Positions 11,351-22,879 of a DNA stretch of 64,000 bases are shown here, one piece after another. Position numbers and translations under genes: made by a program. The notes beneath the pieces were generated by a model. The model had not been told where the DNA came from. It searched no databases and was given only the letters and a program-made list of their open reading frames with translations. Each line of letters starts with the position of its first letter. The stretch's first letter is position 1. This stretch comes from Agriotes lineatus (lineage: Eukaryota > Arthropoda > Insecta > Coleoptera > Elateridae). The stretch is taken from NCBI GenBank assembly GCA_940337035.1, contig OW679202.1:19133200-19197199 (forward strand), in the 5' to 3' direction.

Positions 11351-11953
11351 ATTCGAGTAACCGCGAAAGCCCCAAACAGTATCTAACAACATCTTCTGTC
11401 TGTTTTTCTTTTACAAATGAATACGAATCATAATTCCATATTAAAGACATCTTCACTGAGACATACGTACTTTAATTGAATTCGTAATGTGTACACCGAT
11501 TCGACCGACACATTGAAATTTTTTAGCTACATTTTGTTTACCTAGCAAAAATCTAATTTTTTATTTATTTAGTTTCAATTTTCCTCCCCCTTCCGCACCC
11601 CGCTTATCACGCCTATTGCTTAACCTTCGACTACATCAATCTTTTCTGTGACATGTTTATAGTTTTTCTAGCACACAATCATTATAAAAGAAACTTTTTT
11701 TTTAATTGGAAAATCTACTGACCCTGGTAGCTCATCTTCCATAACAGTTTTAACTAATTATCACAACAATTTCCTATTTCACGTTTTTTTCTTTTCCCCT
11801 TTGCATGTCGATCTTTTCTTCCTTAAACTTTTCCTTTGATCGAATTTTTATGAAAGTGTAGAAATGTGGGGATTCCTTCCTTGTTAACAATTTTACTAGC
11901 ACTATTATATTATATTATATTACGAGTATGTTGAATCGCTATATTTTTTACAG

Positions 11954-13793
11954 CTGCTGCATAGCACATTGACGGTCGAAGTTGTTCCCTCCAGAGAAGG
12001 TATGGTACTACAGTAGTCTAGCATTTATAAACTTAGTAAATACTTTTTCAGCATCAGATAATAGAAATAACTGCTCGTCCACTGCAGACCCATCGGAGTC
12101 TACCGAATTGACAGAACAATTTATAAGTAATCTAACGATAACTGACGTAAGAAGCATTTTAGAAATACTAATGGTTACGTTTAAAAAGCAACCAAATCTA
12201 TCAACCTTAAAGTTACTTCAGATGTTAATAAACAATCTTGTAAAGCAAAATGTGCCTACCGAACAACTACATCGCAATTTTCTCGATCAACTTGGCCATT
12301 ACGAGGGGCTGACAAATTTATTAGGGAATTTAAGTTTACACACCACCTCTGAAGAGCTGGCTGACGTTACAGATTCACCAACAACGCCATTTCCGTTTAC
12401 AAAAATTCAACTATTATCATTATTTACACCGTATAACACTGATGCTTCTACAGAAAACTCAAACACAGGTGCAAATTTGTCTACGGTCACAACCGAAACT
12501 TTTTCTACGTTTACAACTCAAACTATTGTATCAAGTATACAAGAAGGGACAGAAACCACAACAGTTTTGTCAACAATACAAAATAATAACATATATAACC
12601 AAACAGAGTTGACATCACGATCTCTCATTAGTAAACGGTCAAAAATGTCAAAACACGAAAAAGATGAATACGAAGTTGTTGATCTCCAACAAGAAATTGA
12701 TCCTGTGAGGCAAGAACGTTTTAATATAAAATCAAATCTTGAAAGCTCGTACCAAGCGGAGCATGTGTTGAAAAATAATGCTACATTAAATATTAGTCGA
12801 AATGTTAACGAAGTAGGCATTCTTCAAGTACAAGGAACTGACCAAACTTTAAAATCTTCCAGTGCAACAACTGATTCGAAAGTTTTTCCGCAATTAACAG
12901 GATTTCTGTTAAAAACTCTGGACAAGCTCAAAATTAAGTATGTTAGGACATATTCGGAGAGTTTTGAACCTGTAATCGCTGACCAAACAAGTAATCGACT
13001 GCTTAAAGGCAGTGACAGGCTGAGCGAATTTAATCGAAATCGTGAAAATATGTATATTAATGAACCCATGTTCCGTTCTTCTCGAAGGTCCAGATCGGTT
13101 AGAAATTTCAAGGAAAATCCTAATTATTTAAACGGTGATAATAAACAACATTCTTCAAATATAAATGATAAAGAGTTATCGTCAGATTGGTATAAAGTAT
13201 TTGGAAACAGTCTGTTCGGAGCAGAAACTGAAGATTATTCAAAGGTATTGTCAATGGGAATATCGAAACCTGAGCACACTAGTGTTGGTCAAATGGATGT
13301 TCACAATGCAGAACCAGTAAGTGAATATACAATTTTCAACAAAGACCATTTAATCACAAAGAAAGGTCAGATAACGGAACCAAATAAATATGCTCAGATT
13401 AAACAGGCACGCGTCAGAATTCCAAATGGTTTAGTTGATGGAAGCAACGCCGATCTAAATTTTGAGGATTTAGCATTGATCAACGCTAAGAGAGGGATTT
13501 TTGGAGCAAAAAAAAATTTTATCAAAACTAAGCCTACATTAGGAAGTCATACTGAGGATACATGCAGTGCAACAAAAAAATCACAATTTAGTGATATAAG
13601 AAGTTCCAAAGATGGCATTAAACTATCAGTTCCATTATTGACACAAACAGCTAAATCTACATTAGGTTTTAGTTGGATCAAAAAACATTTTGTAACTACT
13701 GATACATCACAGGAAATGACGACACGAAAACCATTGAGACCCCCAGGAACATTACTGTCAAGACGCATTCAGTTCTTTTTAAATTCGTTGTAA
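11954..13793 (+). CDS. 3' exons of an unrecognised Ser/Thr-rich, probably secreted protein
   Basis: A splice acceptor (TTTTTTACAG) ends at 11953. Exon 11954-11999 encodes LLHSTLTVEVVPSRE, which resembles the end of a signal peptide. A 52-bp intron (12000-12051, GTATGG...TTTTCAG) follows, and exon 12052-13793 continues in phase for 580 codons. The long ORF stays open through this intron from an upstream TTG, but that start is an artefact. The first ~75 residues after the intron look helical (TITDVRSILEILMVTF). The middle is rich in Thr, Ser and Asn. Basic clusters such as RSSRRSRSVRN (about codon 365 of the open frame) resemble furin-type sites. The protein ends RRIQFFLNSL. I recognise no domain. 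The first exon(s) lie upstream, perhaps at a distance. Codon use and length make this the most convincing ordinary gene in the first half of the window. Confidence 0.7.
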
Positions 13794-14092
13794 TATATCT
13801 CTCTTACTAGAGATGAAATTGTGTTATATTATGAATATGTTGGTATCTTAAGTCTGTAAATCAACATTTGTGATACTATTATTATATTATATGCGTTTTA
13901 AGTATTTTAGAGGCATTTTGATATAGAAAGTCACTTTTTTATTAATGTTTAATACTGTAGATGTATATATGCCCCAAATATAGCAATTTAAATAGATTTT
14001 ACTACTTTAAGTAACTTAATTTAACTGAAGCTGTTCAATAGGTTGTAGGTATATTTCCAATTTATATTTGAAAGTCATGACATAAATGATTT

Positions 14093-14138
14093 AATAAATA
14101 TTCGCTTAGAAAATATTACGATGAGCTATAAAAATAAA
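14093..14138 (+). promoter_or_regulatory. Candidate polyadenylation signals
   Basis: AATAAA occurs at 14093-14098 and 14133-14138, about 300-340 bases after the stop of the Ser/Thr-rich gene. They would give an AT-rich 3' UTR of ordinary length. Confidence 0.4.
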
Positions 14139-14408
14139 TACTACCAAAATACTTTTTCTAACACAACATGTAAGAGTAATCACGTTAACAATATACACAT
14201 TACTAGCATTTTTAACATTGTAACTGTTGGGACATCAGCAGAATTCAAACTCTTAAATTGCCAAAGGAAACTTACTTGGCACAACAATATACGCCCTTGA
14301 TCAAGGTTTTTCAAACTGGTTATCGGTTTTTCACAGTTGAAAATCGTAGAAATGGTTTTATAATTTGAGAACATTTATATTAGTAGTTTTATTAGTTTAT
14401 AAACACAC

Positions 14409-16145
14409 TGTAGACGGTGGGAAAATTTCGATGTTTTGATAGGAAATCTCGATAACTATAGGAAATATGGAAAAATACACATCTCATCCTCGATTTCTTT
14501 TATCGAGAAAAGCTTAATGGCGTAAACCAAAATTAGTTATCGTCTTTTGTTTTCGAGTTGTAAACGAAAGTTCGATTTTACGACTTTTCGTTTTGTGGCT
14601 ATATTTCGCTTAATTATAAAAACAGAGAAAAGTAATTCCTACGTTCTTCGGGCACTTTTTTGATGAGAAAGCCGTCTCTGGTCACTTTTTAAAAAAAAAT
14701 TCGAATTTTGAGTTATGACATAAAGTTTAATTTTTTTATATGGAATTCATAGTTGGCTATGGCACCATGAGAAAGATTTCCCCATTTCAGTGATATATAT
14801 CGTGTGGGACCGATTGTTCATTTTCATTACATTATAGCAGAATCTCACAATTTTCAAAGTAGTTTTTAGTATTTCTTCATTGTCTAGTTCAATGCATTTA
14901 GAATCTACCTGGACAAAGAAAGTATCTGTCATTGCGTTGTTATAATACCGACCGTTTGATTGTTGCTTATAACGTTACACAGTATCTGTCATAATTTTTG
15001 ACACATACGAAAAATTCAATTTATCAGAAAATTTTATTCTTGATAGAAGTCCCTGCATTTTCTCAAACTAAAAATCCATTTGCCAAAATATAAATATCGC
15101 CTTTCGTATATGGGGAAGGTTGTAAAATAAGAAAATGGCTGAAAAATAAAATACTCTTATTTTTCAAAATACACAAATGTGTTATTTGTAATTTATTTGT
15201 GATATCATTTTAATTAAAAATTATAATCCTTTGCATTTTTGTTAATGTTCGAATCGTTTGTTATTAAATTTTTTAAGATGCCTGTTTTTTAGTTGGGTCA
15301 CAAAAAATGAGATTTGTGAGTACTAATTTTGATTAACGTAATTTTCTGGTTGCTAATAGAGTGAAACTCAAGTTCCACAATACATACTTATCGTATCCGA
15401 TAATAACTTCAAAGTATCCCATTTTACGTAATACACAGGGTGGTAAGAAATAAATAGGAAGGACCCGAAAAAATGGTTTTCGTAAATAGGTGGCTCTGAC
15501 ATCATATTTGATATCTTCTTTCAATTATAAACAACTTTCCCAAATCATATTTTTGTCTATTTTGAAAAATAAGGTACTTTATTCTTGATCCATTTTCATA
15601 TATTTGAACCTCCCCCGTGTACAAAAGGAGATATTTAAAGTTTGACAAGTACATTTTTAGTTGAGAAGATTTAAACATAATAACAGTTTTTAGTAAATGG
15701 ATATAAAAATTCCACATATGTCCAAATTTATGACGGACACTGTATATTATATGATATATATCACTGTAATGAAAAAAAAATATTTTCCATTATGCCATAA
15801 CCAACTATAAGTTCTATATAAAAAACAACTTTATAGTATAACTCGAAATTCCGAACTTTTTTGAAAAACTGACTACGCCACTGAATTCTTCTGAAAAAGC
15901 GGCTTAAAAATGTAGAAATTACTTTTCTCTCTTTTCATAAATAAGCGAGATATAGCCACAAAACGACAAGTTGAAAAAATGAACTTTTATTTATAACTCG
16001 AAAACAAAAAACGATAGCCAATTTCGGTTTGCATCATTATGTTTTTCTCAAAAACAGGGATCACGGAAGGGAGGTTAATTTTCCCATATTTTTTATAGTT
16101 ATCGCGATTCCCTATGAAAACGTCTAAATTTTCCCACCCAGTACA
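14409..16145. mobile_element. Large foldback element with ~380-bp arms
   Basis: The left arm (about 14409-14790) and right arm (about 15765-16145) are inverted copies. Landmarks are GGTGGGAAAATTT at the left end against AAATTTTCCCACC at the right, and TATCGTCTTTTGTTTTCGAG against the complementary block near 16005. The interior of roughly 1 kb has no recognisable transposase, and the ORFs there are short. TGTA/TACA lie at the extreme ends, but a target duplication is not certain. This is a non-autonomous foldback of unknown superfamily. Confidence 0.7.
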
Positions 16146-16899
16146 TCTTATAATTGCCGACATATATAAAACCATATATACAATACATAAGTTACTAATG
16201 TAGGTAACTTTGCAAATGTAGCGTTCTTGAATGCTTTTATACAATTAATGTAGTTTTGTTTAATAAACAATTTGAAAAAGGTTATGGGCTCAGATCAGCC
16301 AAGGCTGCTTGAGGATAGTGATGATGGGCAAATGGAGTGATTTCAAATAGAGAAATACATCGACGTCATAACCTACAAATGATGAAATTACGCCGCGTAA
16401 ACGTTACCAGTGGCGTAACAGGCTACACAGCGACGTATTATAGAAATATCAAAAATAAAACAACTATTTAATGGGATAATATGATAATTTCTTTTCAATC
16501 GCCATAAAGTAACAACTTATGTGATTTGATTGCCAAGGTAAAATTGTTACTTTATCTGATAAGGTATAATTATAGAGTTGCTACTGTTGATAATTTATCT
16601 GCGTAATCATATAAAACAACAAAATCAATCATTTCAACAATAGAATTTAACTATTATTTATTATTTTCATCCATGGTAACCATGAAAAATTATTTCCAAT
16701 ATATTACGATTTTACCTTAATCTTGATATTTCACATTCCTACTATTTCTAATTTGTTTATATATTGCTGATATAAACATAGTAAAAAAATTAATTCCATA
16801 AAAAGTTGAATCACTTCAAACTGGCCACGATTGGTATAATACCTGCAAAAATAAGAGAAAGTCAAGTAATAAAATACAAGTCAGTATCGATATGAATGA
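16146..16899. other. Intergenic AT-rich stretch
   Basis: No gene or element recognised before the LOA-type insertion. Confidence 0.4.
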
Positions 16900-17014
16900 C
16901 GTATAAATGTTCTGGATTCTGGATTAAAAATGGAGGGTGAGTTACCTCTCATGCACTTAGGCCGCATTAAGTGGGCCCATTGTGCTACCTCCCAGCAGCT
17001 CTCCAAGTTGGGTA

Positions 17015-20000
17015 TCACTCAAGCCATCCAATCCTTTGAATGTACTTAAGGACAACCGCAACTGGAGTGTTGCTAATTCTGACCATATCGGGCCAGAAGT
17101 CCCCCAACATGGATCCTCTGACTCTTGCGAGAGCTGGACAGTGGCACAGAACGTGTTCTGCTGTCTCGTCATCCTCGTTGCATCCGCGACAGTTTGGGCT
17201 GTCCACTAGTCCCATCCTGTGCATATGTTTGTTTAGAGTGCAGTGTCCAGATAGGATACCCACGACTAATCGAAGGTTTCTTCGGGACAGTTGCAAGCAA
17301 TATTTGGCTGTCTTTGGCGAGGGCGCTGTAATAGCAGCTCTTGCTTGCCGGCAGCTTTGCATGTTAACCCATCTTCGTATGAAGCTGTTTAAGGTTTCTT
17401 GATATAGCATAGAGCTTAATATTGTCAGGGATATAGGAATTACGGGTTCTGGCCCCCAGAGAGGTTGCCCGGAAGCCATTCTCGCAGTCTCATCAGCCTC
17501 CTCATTGCCGTAGTTACCGGCATGTCCTTTCACCCATACAAGGGAAACGACATTATTTTTTGAGATATCCTCGAGAGCTTCACGGCACTGCAGTACCACA
17601 CCTGAGGTAATTTTGCAACTGCCCAGGGCTAGTAAAGCGGCTCTACTGTCACTGAAGATACCAATACATTGATTCTCGATTTTCCTTTCAAGGATTGCTT
17701 TTGCACCATGCATTATTCCAATTACTTCCGCTTGGAAGACAGTGGCCATTTTGCCTAGTGGTATGCTTTGGCGGAGGTTCAGATCGTCAGAGAAAACTCC
17801 GGCACCCGTTCCATGCTTTGTTTTAGATCCGGCACCCGTTCCATGCTTTGTTTTAGATCCATCAGTAAAGATGGATATATCTATATGCTGGGTAAACCCG
17901 GCATTTTCATAGACGTTAAATTGTCTGTTGAAGACATATTGTAGAGGGAGGTAGTCTACTATAGCGTCCAGAAGAGGGATCTTGTCGACGGCCTCATTCA
18001 GGATGCGGGTATGCCTACCTCCCCTGCCTGCTGTGTGCCACAGCCCTTTGTAGCGCAGCCTCAAGGCGGTCCTTACGGCTACTTCCTCCACAAAAAGATC
18101 AAGTGGTGAAAGGCATAAAACCACCTCTAAAGCGGCTGTAGGGGTTGAGCGTATAGCACCTGTAGAACTAAGACATGCAAGGCGTTGCACATGTCCTAGT
18201 TTACTTGCTGCCGTAGCCTGTCTGACCCTGGGCCACCAGACAAGTGCTCCATAACATAGCATGGGCCTTATCACGGCAGTATACAGCCACAAGGTAATTC
18301 GGGGGGAGAGTCCCCAGGATTTACCCAAAGCGCGGCGACACTGCCAGAATGCCATGCATGCTTTTTCAGTTTTAACTTTTAAATGTTTCTCCCAATTCAG
18401 CTGTCTGTCAAAAATAACTCCCAAGTATTTGACATTGTCTGAAAATCTGAGAGAAGTATTGAATAGCAGAGGTCTACGTAATGGTCCTAGCTTCCTTTTT
18501 TTTGTGAAAAGTACCATTTCTGTCTTTGAAGGGTTGACAGAGAGGGCCTGTTCATTACACCATGTTTCCGTTATTCGAAGAGCTGTCTGCATCAAGTTAC
18601 AGAGCGTGCTCTCGAACTTGCCAGTAATGAGGATGACGATGTCATCCGCATATCCAGTAGTATAGAATCCAGCATTATTGAGTGTGCTTGGAAGGCTGTC
18701 TACCACTGTATTCCATAGTAGTGGGGACAGAACCCCCCCTTGCGGACAGCCCTTCGTCACAACACCTCTAATGGAGTTGTATCCTACATTAAATTGTACT
18801 GCTCTCATCGTAAGCATGTGTTTTATCCACTCACAGAGAGTGGGTGCCACACCATGCCTGCGTAAGGCAGAGTTAATGCTCTCAAAGGAAGCCTTGTCAA
18901 AGGCTCCTTCAATATCAATGAAAACTCCCAGAGTGGACATTTTATTGTCTAGCGATCTCTCAATACGGTTCACTACAGCATGTAGCGCCGATTCAGTAGA
19001 TCTCCCTGAGATATAGGCGTGTTGGTTCGGGTGCAATGGGTGTAAAGCCAGCACCCTTTCCCGCATTTCTCTGTCACAAAGTCTCTCAAGCGTCTTTAGT
19101 AAGAAGGATGTAAGACTAATGGGACGATATGATTTGGCCTGGGTATAATCCGTACGCCCTGGTTTAGGTATAAAAACTACCTTCACTTCTCTCCAGCTCT
19201 CCGGTATATATCGAAAGGCGATACATGCCCGGTAGATGCGCACCAGGTGAACAAGCATCAGGTCCAGTCCCCTTTGTAGCAGGGCTGGAAAGATACCGTC
19301 CACTCCTGGCGACTTGAAGGGGAGAAAGGAGTTTATAGCCCAGGTTACCTTGTCACCCCGTACGACCTGGTTTGCCACATTCCAATCCTCCTCTGAGGGA
19401 GGTGGGATATTGGGTTTTGGCCATACATTGTCAGGGGTGACAATACAGCCTGGAAAATGTGTTTGAATTAGCACTTCCGCTGTCTCTCCGGGTTTGGTTG
19501 TAAAAGAACCATCCCCTCGCCTGAGACAGCCTGGCTGTTGGTTTGGATCCTTAGAAAGGATCTTCTTCAACCGAGCCGCGGAGGCAGTGGACTCTATGGA
19601 ACTACAAAACGTTTTCCAAGAGTCCCTCTGTCTCTGGCGGATTTCTTTTTTGTATAATCGTTTTTGGTCTTTATAGGCCTCCCAGTCACTAGTAATTCTA
19701 GTTCTTTTTGCTTTGTTAAAGAGTTTGCCCAATGTTGATTTCATCCTGTCGAGTTTCGAACACCACCAGGAGGTTGTGCGACTCGCCTTGGATGTTTTCA
19801 AGGGGCATGACGATTCGTAAGATTGTAGGATCGAGTTCTGCAGGTTATCCACACTGATTTGCAAGTCCTCTACCTGATCAATCTTTTCTGAGAAAACCGA
19901 GTTCACCAGGTGAGCTTCCAGATCTGTCTTGTAAGATAGTCTGTCAGTCCGCCTAGGATTTCGATATTGTTTTGGTTGAGCTATAGTTCCAGATAATTTG

Positions 20001-20356
20001 AAACAAAGCCATCTGTGGTCTGACATAGACACAACAGGTGATACCTGCCAGCCCACAATATTATTGGAAATATCTGAAGAGGCCAGAGTGACATCAATCA
20101 CGGTCTGGCTACGCGTTGTGACAAAAGTTGGTTCACATCCACGGTTCAGTATTTCTAAGTTTGTACTTATTAGGTACTCAAGTAAGAACCTACCTCGGGT
20201 GTTAATGCCACTGCTACCCCACGAAACGTGGTGAGCATTTGCATCACAGCCAATAATTAGGTTTTTGTTGTTCCTCTCACAGTAGTTCACCAATTCGATC
20301 AACTCCGCGCTAGGTGGAGGGTCAACTGAGTCACTGGGGAGGTATACCGATGCGAA
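17015..20356 (-). CDS. Endonuclease-RT-RNase H polyprotein of a LOA-type element (5' truncated)
   Basis: This is a single uninterrupted frame of about 1,110 codons, with no stop from the element's 5' edge. Residue numbers run from the TTG at 20302. The C-terminal half of an APE-type endonuclease holds DANAHHVSWGS and SDH (94-96). Reverse transcriptase follows: RPISLTSFLLKTLERL, FIDIEGAFD (motif A), GCPQGGVLSPLL, and YADD near 550 with the catalytic aspartates. A ribonuclease H domain follows, with IFTDGSKT near 813, AEVIGIMHGAKAI, FSDSRAALLAL and VKGHAGNYGNEEADETA. The C-terminus carries a CRGCNEDDETAEHVLCHC zinc-binding motif. This domain order fits the LOA/Lian/Bilbo branch. A 10-residue tandem duplication (SKTKHGTGAG twice) lies directly after the first RNase H aspartate and may impair that domain. 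Without the 5' part of the endonuclease, any ORF1 and the promoter, the copy cannot move by itself. Confidence 0.9.
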   Translation of the reverse strand, partial: FASVYLPSDSVDPPPSAELIELVNYCERNNKNLIIGCDANAHHVSWGSSGINTRGRFLLEYLISTNLEILNRGCEPTFVTTRSQTVIDVTLASSDISNNIVGWQVSPVVSMSDHRWLCFKLSGTIAQPKQYRNPRRTDRLSYKTDLEAHLVNSVFSEKIDQVEDLQISVDNLQNSILQSYESSCPLKTSKASRTTSWWCSKLDRMKSTLGKLFNKAKRTRITSDWEAYKDQKRLYKKEIRQRQRDSWKTFCSSIESTASAARLKKILSKDPNQQPGCLRRGDGSFTTKPGETAEVLIQTHFPGCIVTPDNVWPKPNIPPPSEEDWNVANQVVRGDKVTWAINSFLPFKSPGVDGIFPALLQRGLDLMLVHLVRIYRACIAFRYIPESWREVKVVFIPKPGRTDYTQAKSYRPISLTSFLLKTLERLCDREMRERVLALHPLHPNQHAYISGRSTESALHAVVNRIERSLDNKMSTLGVFIDIEGAFDKASFESINSALRRHGVAPTLCEWIKHMLTMRAVQFNVGYNSIRGVVTKGCPQGGVLSPLLWNTVVDSLPSTLNNAGFYTTGYADDIVILITGKFESTLCNLMQTALRITETWCNEQALSVNPSKTEMVLFTKKRKLGPLRRPLLFNTSLRFSDNVKYLGVIFDRQLNWEKHLKVKTEKACMAFWQCRRALGKSWGLSPRITLWLYTAVIRPMLCYGALVWWPRVRQATAASKLGHVQRLACLSSTGAIRSTPTAALEVVLCLSPLDLFVEEVAVRTALRLRYKGLWHTAGRGGRHTRILNEAVDKIPLLDAIVDYLPLQYVFNRQFNVYENAGFTQHIDISIFTDGSKTKHGTGAGSKTKHGTGAGVFSDDLNLRQSIPLGKMATVFQAEVIGIMHGAKAILERKIENQCIGIFSDSRAALLALGSCKITSGVVLQCREALEDISKNNVVSLVWVKGHAGNYGNEEADETARMASGQPLWGPEPVIPISLTILSSMLYQETLNSFIRRWVNMQSCRQARAAITAPSPKTAKYCLQLSRRNLRLVVGILSGHCTLNKHMHRMGLVDSPNCRGCNEDDETAEHVLCHCPALARVRGSMLGDFWPDMVRISNTPVAVVLKYIQRIGWLE
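17798..17857. repeat. 30-bp tandem duplication inside the RNase H domain
   Basis: The 30-bp block starting TCCGGCACCCGTTCCATGCT occurs twice in succession (17798-17827 and 17828-17857) with no difference. It keeps the frame and adds ten residues after the FTDG motif. Confidence 0.95.
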
Positions 20357-20371
20357 TGCGTATAAATGTTC

Positions 20372-21520
20372 ATTTAATGCCCTATTTTTGAAGCTTAATT
20401 GACAATAGAATGGATAATTAGGCCCAAAGCAAGTGGTTTGAACTGTTTAAAATTGTTTATTATTCATATGAGATGCATTGCAGAATGTTGCAACGTTTTG
20501 AAGTATAACTTACCTTTGTTAGTGTGGCGGTTTGTTTATAATCTAGGAGAGTTTCAAATATGTTTAAAAATGATAGATAAATATTGCTAACCTACAAAAA
20601 TGACTTTTGTCAAAATGTTAACTAGATTGATTTAAGTTGGTAATTAATAAATGTTCCTTCTGTAAAAGAGTGCCAGGTGAGGGAATAACCAATTGTTTTT
20701 GTTTTAAAAAAGAGAGAAGCTGGCGGATAGAAAAATTTAATGAATTGGGACAGCTATTAAAATTTTCTTCCAGGATTAAAGTAAAACTAATGAACTCTGG
20801 GTAGAATTAACTTAAAACATTGTTAAAAGTGATTATTGGTGTACGTTATCTAAATAAAAGAACTGTCATCATATTTTGAAGATATCAACACAGAGGCTGT
20901 ATAACTAAGAGTTCCAGGGGCAACTTCTAGCAGAGAGGATTACAGACACGTAGCAATAAAAGTTAAAAACGCAAAGTAAGTCCATTTAAAATCAATTGCT
21001 CAGTACTAAGCTACGAACAATATAAATTCAAAAGATTAAAAAGGCCTATAGAAATTTCTACATTCGTTTAATTTACATTTATAAATTAAGAATGGTTTTG
21101 CAAACCTAAGTTTATACATTTACTTCATTATTGGAAGTGTCATCAACAGAATGTGTTTAAATTGTCAGAAGTACCAGCAACTTCAAAAATAAACATTAGC
21201 AATTACTTAAATATTAAAGGATTAAGGAACAAATATGATAATTGTCATTTGAAGGTTTAATTTGATTATATTAATAAATTCTGAATATTATCTGCTGAAA
21301 TATATTTTTATTTAATTTTTAAAGTACATTGTAATAGACTACAGTGTATTGTCAGATATCATATAACAGTTACCCTGCAGATTGAGAGTAGTATTGAGCT
21401 GGCCGAGTGAACAATTATATAAGAGAAAAATATCTACAACTAGGTAGGTTTTAGGCTGATCAAATTTTAAAAGAAAAAAAAGTGCATCTAGGTTTTAAAC
21501 CAACCTTGTTCGTAGCAATG
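20372..21520. other. Intergenic, nothing recognised
   Basis: AT-rich sequence between the LOA-type insertion and the next foldback. No supported ORF. Confidence 0.4.
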
Positions 21521-21522
21521 TA

Positions 21523-22249
21523 GAGTGTGTCCCAGGATTGATGTTACAAGAGGTGAGATGGACTAAAACTTCTTGAATTTTATTTTAAGATTTTGGGATT
21601 CGGTCCTGCTTGGTTTGAAAAAAAATACGAATATTTTCAGTTTTTGAAAAACAAGTAGGCTTGAACAGGGAAGCGATGATACGGCAAAATTTTATTAAAA
21701 ACACTTATTGAGAATGATAAATTATGAACCTATACAAAATTTCAGAAAGATCTGTTGACTTATAAAAAACCGTTATTTTTTAGATTAACCAATATAAATT
21801 GAATTTTATTTTCCGGTAAAGTACCCTTTTTCTTTATGATGCGGCAAAATTTTATTAAGAAAAGTTGTTCAGAATGAGAATTTATGATACTGTACAAAAT
21901 TTCAGATCTACGTACTTAGATTAAACAGTAATTTTTAATAAATTTTATTTCTATTGCTTAATCTAAAAAAGTCGACAGATCTTCTTGAAATTTTGTATTA
22001 GGGCCATAATTTATCATTCTCAACAACATTCCTTAATAAAATTTTGCCGTATCATGAAGAAAAATTGTAGTTTACCGGAAAATAAAATAGTTTTCGCTTC
22101 CCTGTCAAGGCCTACTTGTTTTTCAAAAACTGAAAATATTCTTAAAATTCTTTTCAAACCAACCAGGACCGAATCCCAGAACCTTAAAACAAAATTCAAA
22201 AATTTTTAGTCCATCTCACCTCCTGTAACATCAATTCTGGGACATACTG
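21523..22249. mobile_element. 727-bp foldback with mariner-like termini
   Basis: The left end TA|GAGTGTGTCCCAG and the right end CTGGGACATACTG|TA lie in inverted arms of about 330 bp. Landmarks are TTGATGTTACAAGAGGTGAG against its complement near 22215, and GCCTACTTGTTTTTCAAAAA near 22110 against its complement near 21640. TA flanks both ends. A second inverted pair around AAAATTTTATTAA sits in the centre. It carries no transposase. Confidence 0.75.
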
Positions 22250-22299
22250 TATATAAATTCCGCCACCTTAACCGTTTCTAGCCGTCTCACTCTTACAAG

Positions 22300-22860
22300 A
22301 ATACCCTTTATCATTTCACCACATTTTCTTGCTATCCTATCCATAACTGATTACCTATCCCTGTCTAACGCCTTTTGTTGTTATGAATTCCCTTGTGCAT
22401 TGGTTTTCCATTCTTTGTAATGGCATACATACTTTTTACTTTGTGTGTATGGGTACTATTATTGCAGTGCTCCAGTCTTGGGGTATTTTCTTGAATGTCT
22501 AAATTTTTGTTATTAATTTATGTATGATTTCATGTCTTCTGTTTCCCATGTGTTTCACCATTTCCGCATTTATCCCATCTTTTCCTGCTGCCTTCCCAGT
22601 CTTTATATTCTTTATTGTGTCCTTTACTTCATCTATTGTTATGCCCTGACTTTCTTCCGTACCCTCATTATTTTCTGTAGTGTTGACTTTTGTTGGCGTT
22701 TTTATATTTTTTCTTCTATTGTTGCATCTAGTAGGTTTATAAAATATTCGTATCATCTGTTTAATCTATCTTCTCCAGTAGATAACATTTGTCCGGTATT
22801 GTTCCTTATTCCTTTTCTTGGATCTTTTGTTTGCTATCGTAATCCCTTTACAACTTTAAA
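22300..22860 (-). pseudogene. RTE-type reverse transcriptase fragment
   Basis: On the minus strand 22756-22499 encodes DEVKDTIKNIKTGKAAGKDG and then INAEMVKHMG, which is the N-terminal RT signature of RTE-type non-LTR elements. Further left, QDWSTAIIVPIHT and GVRQG can be recognised in other frames. Endonuclease, catalytic YADD and 3' end are missing. The right edge touches the satellite array. Confidence 0.6.
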
Positions 22861-22879
22861 AAGCAGGTTGAAAATGAGT

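Larger units (their letters stand above)
16913..20358 (-). mobile_element. Recent 5'-truncated LOA-type non-LTR retrotransposon
   Basis: The insertion is bounded by a perfect 13-bp direct repeat, CGTATAAATGTTC, at 16900-16912 and 20359-20371. This is the target duplication expected from target-primed reverse transcription. The element is on the minus strand: its 3' end (16913, with a doubled AATCCAG tail) lies at the left, and the 5' truncation falls inside the endonuclease domain at 20358. The open reading frame is intact from the truncation to the stop, so the insertion is young. Confidence 0.9.

Noticed and set aside
11982..12051. N-terminus MFPPEKVWYYSSLAFINLVN of the long open frame at 11982
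   Set aside because: The first codon is TTG, and the stretch from 12000 to 12051 is a 52-bp GT-AG intron. The spliced frame from 11954 fits better.
16957..17402. ORFs antisense to the LOA-type polyprotein (17040-17402, 18261-18665, 18678-19016 and others)
   Set aside because: They are frame shadows of the intact minus-strand polyprotein and have no independent signals.
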